From Candidatus Omnitrophota bacterium (lineage in GTDB: Bacteria > Omnitrophota > Gorgyraeia > Duberdicusellales > 4484-171), in assembly GCA_023818995.1 (NCBI GenBank), contig JAMWDA010000071.1, positions 1 to 8,109 of the forward strand: a DNA stretch of 8,109 nucleotides, written 5' to 3'. A program made the position numbers and the translations under genes. Below are positions 5,650 through 8,109 of this stretch, piece after piece; within the stretch, counting starts at the first letter, position 1, and the number at the start of each line of letters is the position of its first letter. The notes below the pieces were generated by a model, which worked only from the letters and a program-made list of their open reading frames with translations, did no database searches and was not told where the DNA came from.

Positions 5650-7971
5650 CTAATTTTTACTCAAAGGAAATCTTATAACAAAGGTAGTTCCTTCTCTTAC
5701 TTTAGAGAAAACCTCAATACTACCTTTATGGTTCTCTACGATACGATAAACTATAGATAGCCCTAAACCTGTCCCTTTACCAACCTCTTTGGTAGTAAAG
5801 AAGGGGTCAAATATCTTAGGAATATTTTCTGGGGGTATACCAATCCCATCATCGCTTATCTCTATTACTGCGAAAACGTTATCTTTTTTTATTCTCAAAT
5901 TAATATTACCTGATTCCTTCATAGCCTTAATTGCCTCTTTTGCATTAACTATAATATTAGTAAAAACCTGCATAATTTCGTTAAAATTACCGTCTATATA
6001 GACAAAAGTATCCTCTTTCTGTTTATTTAATTTAACTTTATCCTGTAAAAGTTGGTATTCTAAAAAAACACAAACTTTATCTACTATTTGATTTAAATCT
6101 ATTTTTTCAAATCTACCACTAGTCTTACGAGCATATTGAAGAAGTAACTCTACGATATTCTTACATCTACGTGCACCTTCGCCTATTATTTCTAACATTT
6201 CCCGATAAGGACCTTTATCTATATCCTTAAGGAGCATCTCAGCATTAAGTAATATCGCTCCTAAGGGATTATTTATCTCATGAGCAACACCACCCGCTAA
6301 TACACCTAATGTAGCCATTTTCTCCGATTGAATAAGTTGTGCCTCTGCTGTTTCCAATCTTCTACGCACACCGGTGTGTAAACGAGCATTAACTAAAGCA
6401 ATAGAAGCGTAACTCCCTAACAACTCTACTAATGCCAAATCTTGAGAATTAAAAGCTTCAGCTATATTTTTCTTATCGATATAGATTAAACCAATAATCT
6501 CTGATTTATCCGTCTTTAAAGGAACACATATAACTGAGCGAATATCCAATGCAGCAATACTTACAGAAGCAGAAAACCTACTATCACTCTGAGCATCGGT
6601 AAGCAATATTGAGCTTTTATTCTCCAAAGCCTTTCTTACAATAGACCGACTAAAATTCTCTAATATAACTTTATCTTTCTCTTCTGATTTTCCTTTTATA
6701 CGCACTACCTGTGAATAGAGCTGACCTCTCTCATCATGAAGTATAAGGAAGCCTCTATCAGCTTTGGTAATACTCATCGTATACTCTATGATGTTATGTA
6801 AAACATCATCTAAGTTTAAACTACTGAGAACTAATCTAATAAATTCATCCAAAACTTTGTTATGGAAGGAACTTACGGGATAATTTTCTTTAACATCAGT
6901 AATCATTGCCTTTCTCCTTTCTGCTATATCCTTCTGTGTTATCTTAACTTTCGATAACCAAAAAGAATTATCTATTATGATAAATTTAGCACATGCCTCT
7001 TCTAAAGCTAAGGTAGCTTTATTATAATCACCCATATCTAAGTATAATTTACCTAATTCTAAATAACTTATACCTTCCTCTATCAACTTATCGTTATCCT
7101 GAGCAAGAGTAATACTGCGTTTCAGATACTCCTCTGACTCACTAAAAGATCCCTTCAATTTTGATAAAACTCCCTCTAATCTAGTAATATGGATATGATA
7201 CAAACCATTAAATAACTTTAAATCCTTATCTAATGTATCCCTTGCTAACGATAAATACTGTTCAGATTTGTCTAAATCATTTTTAAATAAATAAACCTCT
7301 CCCATATTATAAAAAACCGGCACAATCTGCTCTATTTTCCTATCCTTACCTAAATCTAAAGCTTCCTGAAAATAACCTAAAGCTTCATCTACTTTATCAT
7401 TTTCAAGAGCTATTTTACCAAGAAATCTTTTAGCATTAACCTGGCCATTTATAGAATTAAACCTGACTGCTAAATCTAAAAATTTATCATTCAAATCTTT
7501 AGCTAAGTTAAAATCACCTTGGTTCAAAGCATTCCAAACCAAAATAGGAAGAATACTTAATTGATAAAATTCTCTCTTCTCCAACCTATCTATACAGGAA
7601 AAAACTTCTTCTTTAGCTTCGTTTATCTTCCTACTCCTCCCAGAAAATACCAAACCCTCCAGTTTACATTTGCCAACCCAGAAATTAATATCCCAAAAAT
7701 TATTATCTTTACCTATTTGCTCTGCTTTAATTAAATATTTACCATCACTTTTACTTCCAAACCTAAAGAAACTTTCCTCGTAAAAACAACAAGCCATACC
7801 ATATACCCATAATATTTGGCTATCTTTTATTGTGCCTTTTTTCTCACAAAATTCTATTATCTGTTTCATTCTATCCGCACAAACAATACCTAATCCCTGC
7901 TCAAGTTGTAAATTAACCTCCTCTAACATATCCTTAGCTTTAGATATAAAACTCTTACTTAAAAACCACAT
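5650..7971 (-). CDS. Soluble sensor histidine kinase: TPR repeats, GAF, HisKA, HATPase
   Basis: The 773-residue protein has no signal peptide or membrane segment, so it should sense cytoplasmic conditions or partner proteins. Helical TPR-like repeats fill about residues 1-350; the clearest are at 180-210, 218-247 and 300-330 (YLELGKLYLDMGDYNKAT). A GAF domain follows at about 375-530, with GFLILHDERG (407-416), SVICVPLK (479-486) and GLIYIDK (494-500). A short coiled linker leads to the phosphoacceptor region GVAHEINNPLG (561-571), with H564 as the phosphorylated histidine. The ATPase domain has N676 in the N box, DDGIG (707-711), FDPFFTTK (721-728) and GKGTGLGLSI (731-740). All kinase boxes are intact, so it should be active. 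The signal is unknown. Its ATG lies 2 nt after the stop of another kinase gene, so the two are co-transcribed and probably translationally coupled, with no close ribosome binding site. No receiver domain is fused to it. Confidence 0.94.
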   Translation of the reverse strand: MWFLSKSFISKAKDMLEEVNLQLEQGLGIVCADRMKQIIEFCEKKGTIKDSQILWVYGMACCFYEESFFRFGSKSDGKYLIKAEQIGKDNNFWDINFWVGKCKLEGLVFSGRSRKINEAKEEVFSCIDRLEKREFYQLSILPILVWNALNQGDFNLAKDLNDKFLDLAVRFNSINGQVNAKRFLGKIALENDKVDEALGYFQEALDLGKDRKIEQIVPVFYNMGEVYLFKNDLDKSEQYLSLARDTLDKDLKLFNGLYHIHITRLEGVLSKLKGSFSESEEYLKRSITLAQDNDKLIEEGISYLELGKLYLDMGDYNKATLALEEACAKFIIIDNSFWLSKVKITQKDIAERRKAMITDVKENYPVSSFHNKVLDEFIRLVLSSLNLDDVLHNIIEYTMSITKADRGFLILHDERGQLYSQVVRIKGKSEEKDKVILENFSRSIVRKALENKSSILLTDAQSDSRFSASVSIAALDIRSVICVPLKTDKSEIIGLIYIDKKNIAEAFNSQDLALVELLGSYASIALVNARLHTGVRRRLETAEAQLIQSEKMATLGVLAGGVAHEINNPLGAILLNAEMLLKDIDKGPYREMLEIIGEGARRCKNIVELLLQYARKTSGRFEKIDLNQIVDKVCVFLEYQLLQDKVKLNKQKEDTFVYIDGNFNEIMQVFTNIIVNAKEAIKAMKESGNINLRIKKDNVFAVIEISDDGIGIPPENIPKIFDPFFTTKEVGKGTGLGLSIVYRIVENHKGSIEVFSKVREGTTFVIRFPLSKN

Positions 7972-7973
7972 AG

Positions 7974-8109
7974 CTATTTAATACTTTTCTTTACCCCTTT
8001 CTTAGGTAACTCTATATAGAAGGTTGTCCCTTTATTATACTCAGATTCAAACCATATCCTACCTTTGTGGCTCTCCTCTATTAGCCTCTTAGCTACATAC
8101 ATACCTATC
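7974..8109 (-). CDS. C-terminal end of a second histidine kinase (cut by window edge)
   Basis: The last 44 codons of a minus-strand gene enter from the right edge and end in TAG at 7976-7974. The peptide matches the end of a histidine kinase ATPase domain: GMYVAKRLIEESHKGRIWF corresponds to the helix after the G2 box and the next strand, and KGTTFYIELP is the usual final strand. The same region of the downstream kinase reads SIVYRIVENHKGSIEVF and GTTFVIRFPL, so the two are related but clearly diverged. The sensor and phosphoacceptor parts are outside the window. Only 2 nt separate it from the TPR-GAF kinase. A hybrid kinase ending in a receiver domain is ruled out, since the gene stops right after the ATPase domain. 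Confidence 0.85.
   Translation of the reverse strand, partial: IGMYVAKRLIEESHKGRIWFESEYNKGTTFYIELPKKGVKKSIK

Noticed and set aside
5789..6001. Plus-strand frame of 70 codons inside the kinase gene
   Set aside because: It is antisense to the ATPase boxes of the histidine kinase, and its hydrophobic make-up follows from the reverse complement of those codons.

Overview
The window is a low-GC (roughly one third G+C by eye) bacterial segment with six protein genes, two of them cut by the window edges. It carries two parts of a soluble H2/sulfur redox complex, a short GH20-like protein with glycogen phosphorylase, a single-RRM RNA-binding protein and tandem soluble histidine kinases. This mix suggests an uncultured anaerobic, fermentative bacterium, for example of an Omnitrophota-like lineage. 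That placement is a guess from gene content and base composition; there is no rRNA or marker gene here. No mobile element, CRISPR array, tRNA or rRNA was seen.

Layout, left to right. (1) 1-1381, minus strand: the start of an operon encoding a [4Fe-4S] beta-type subunit and then an FAD/NAD-binding gamma-type subunit, as in cytosolic sulfhydrogenases or AsrAB-type sulfite reductases. The catalytic subunit would lie beyond the left edge. (2) 1382-1488: a 107-bp divergent control region with a strong minus-strand promoter, and a weaker plus-strand candidate that uses almost the same -35 box. (3) 1489-4841, plus strand: a two-gene unit, a GH20-like glycoside hydrolase overlapping by 4 bp with glgP. 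(4) 4842-5344, plus strand: a good promoter, a leader of about 120 nt and a small RRM protein gene, followed by a hairpin terminator. (5) 5345-5649: a convergent gap holding terminator-like hairpins and a degenerate open frame. (6) 5650-8109, minus strand: the C-terminal end of one histidine kinase followed 2 nt later by a complete TPR-GAF-histidine kinase.

Working together (inference): glgP would release glucose-1-phosphate from stored glucan. The divergent redox operon would dispose of or recover reducing equivalents as H2 or reduced sulfur. Back-to-back promoters sharing a -35 element could tie the two together. The kinases look like cytoplasmic sensors; no response regulator is visible in the window.
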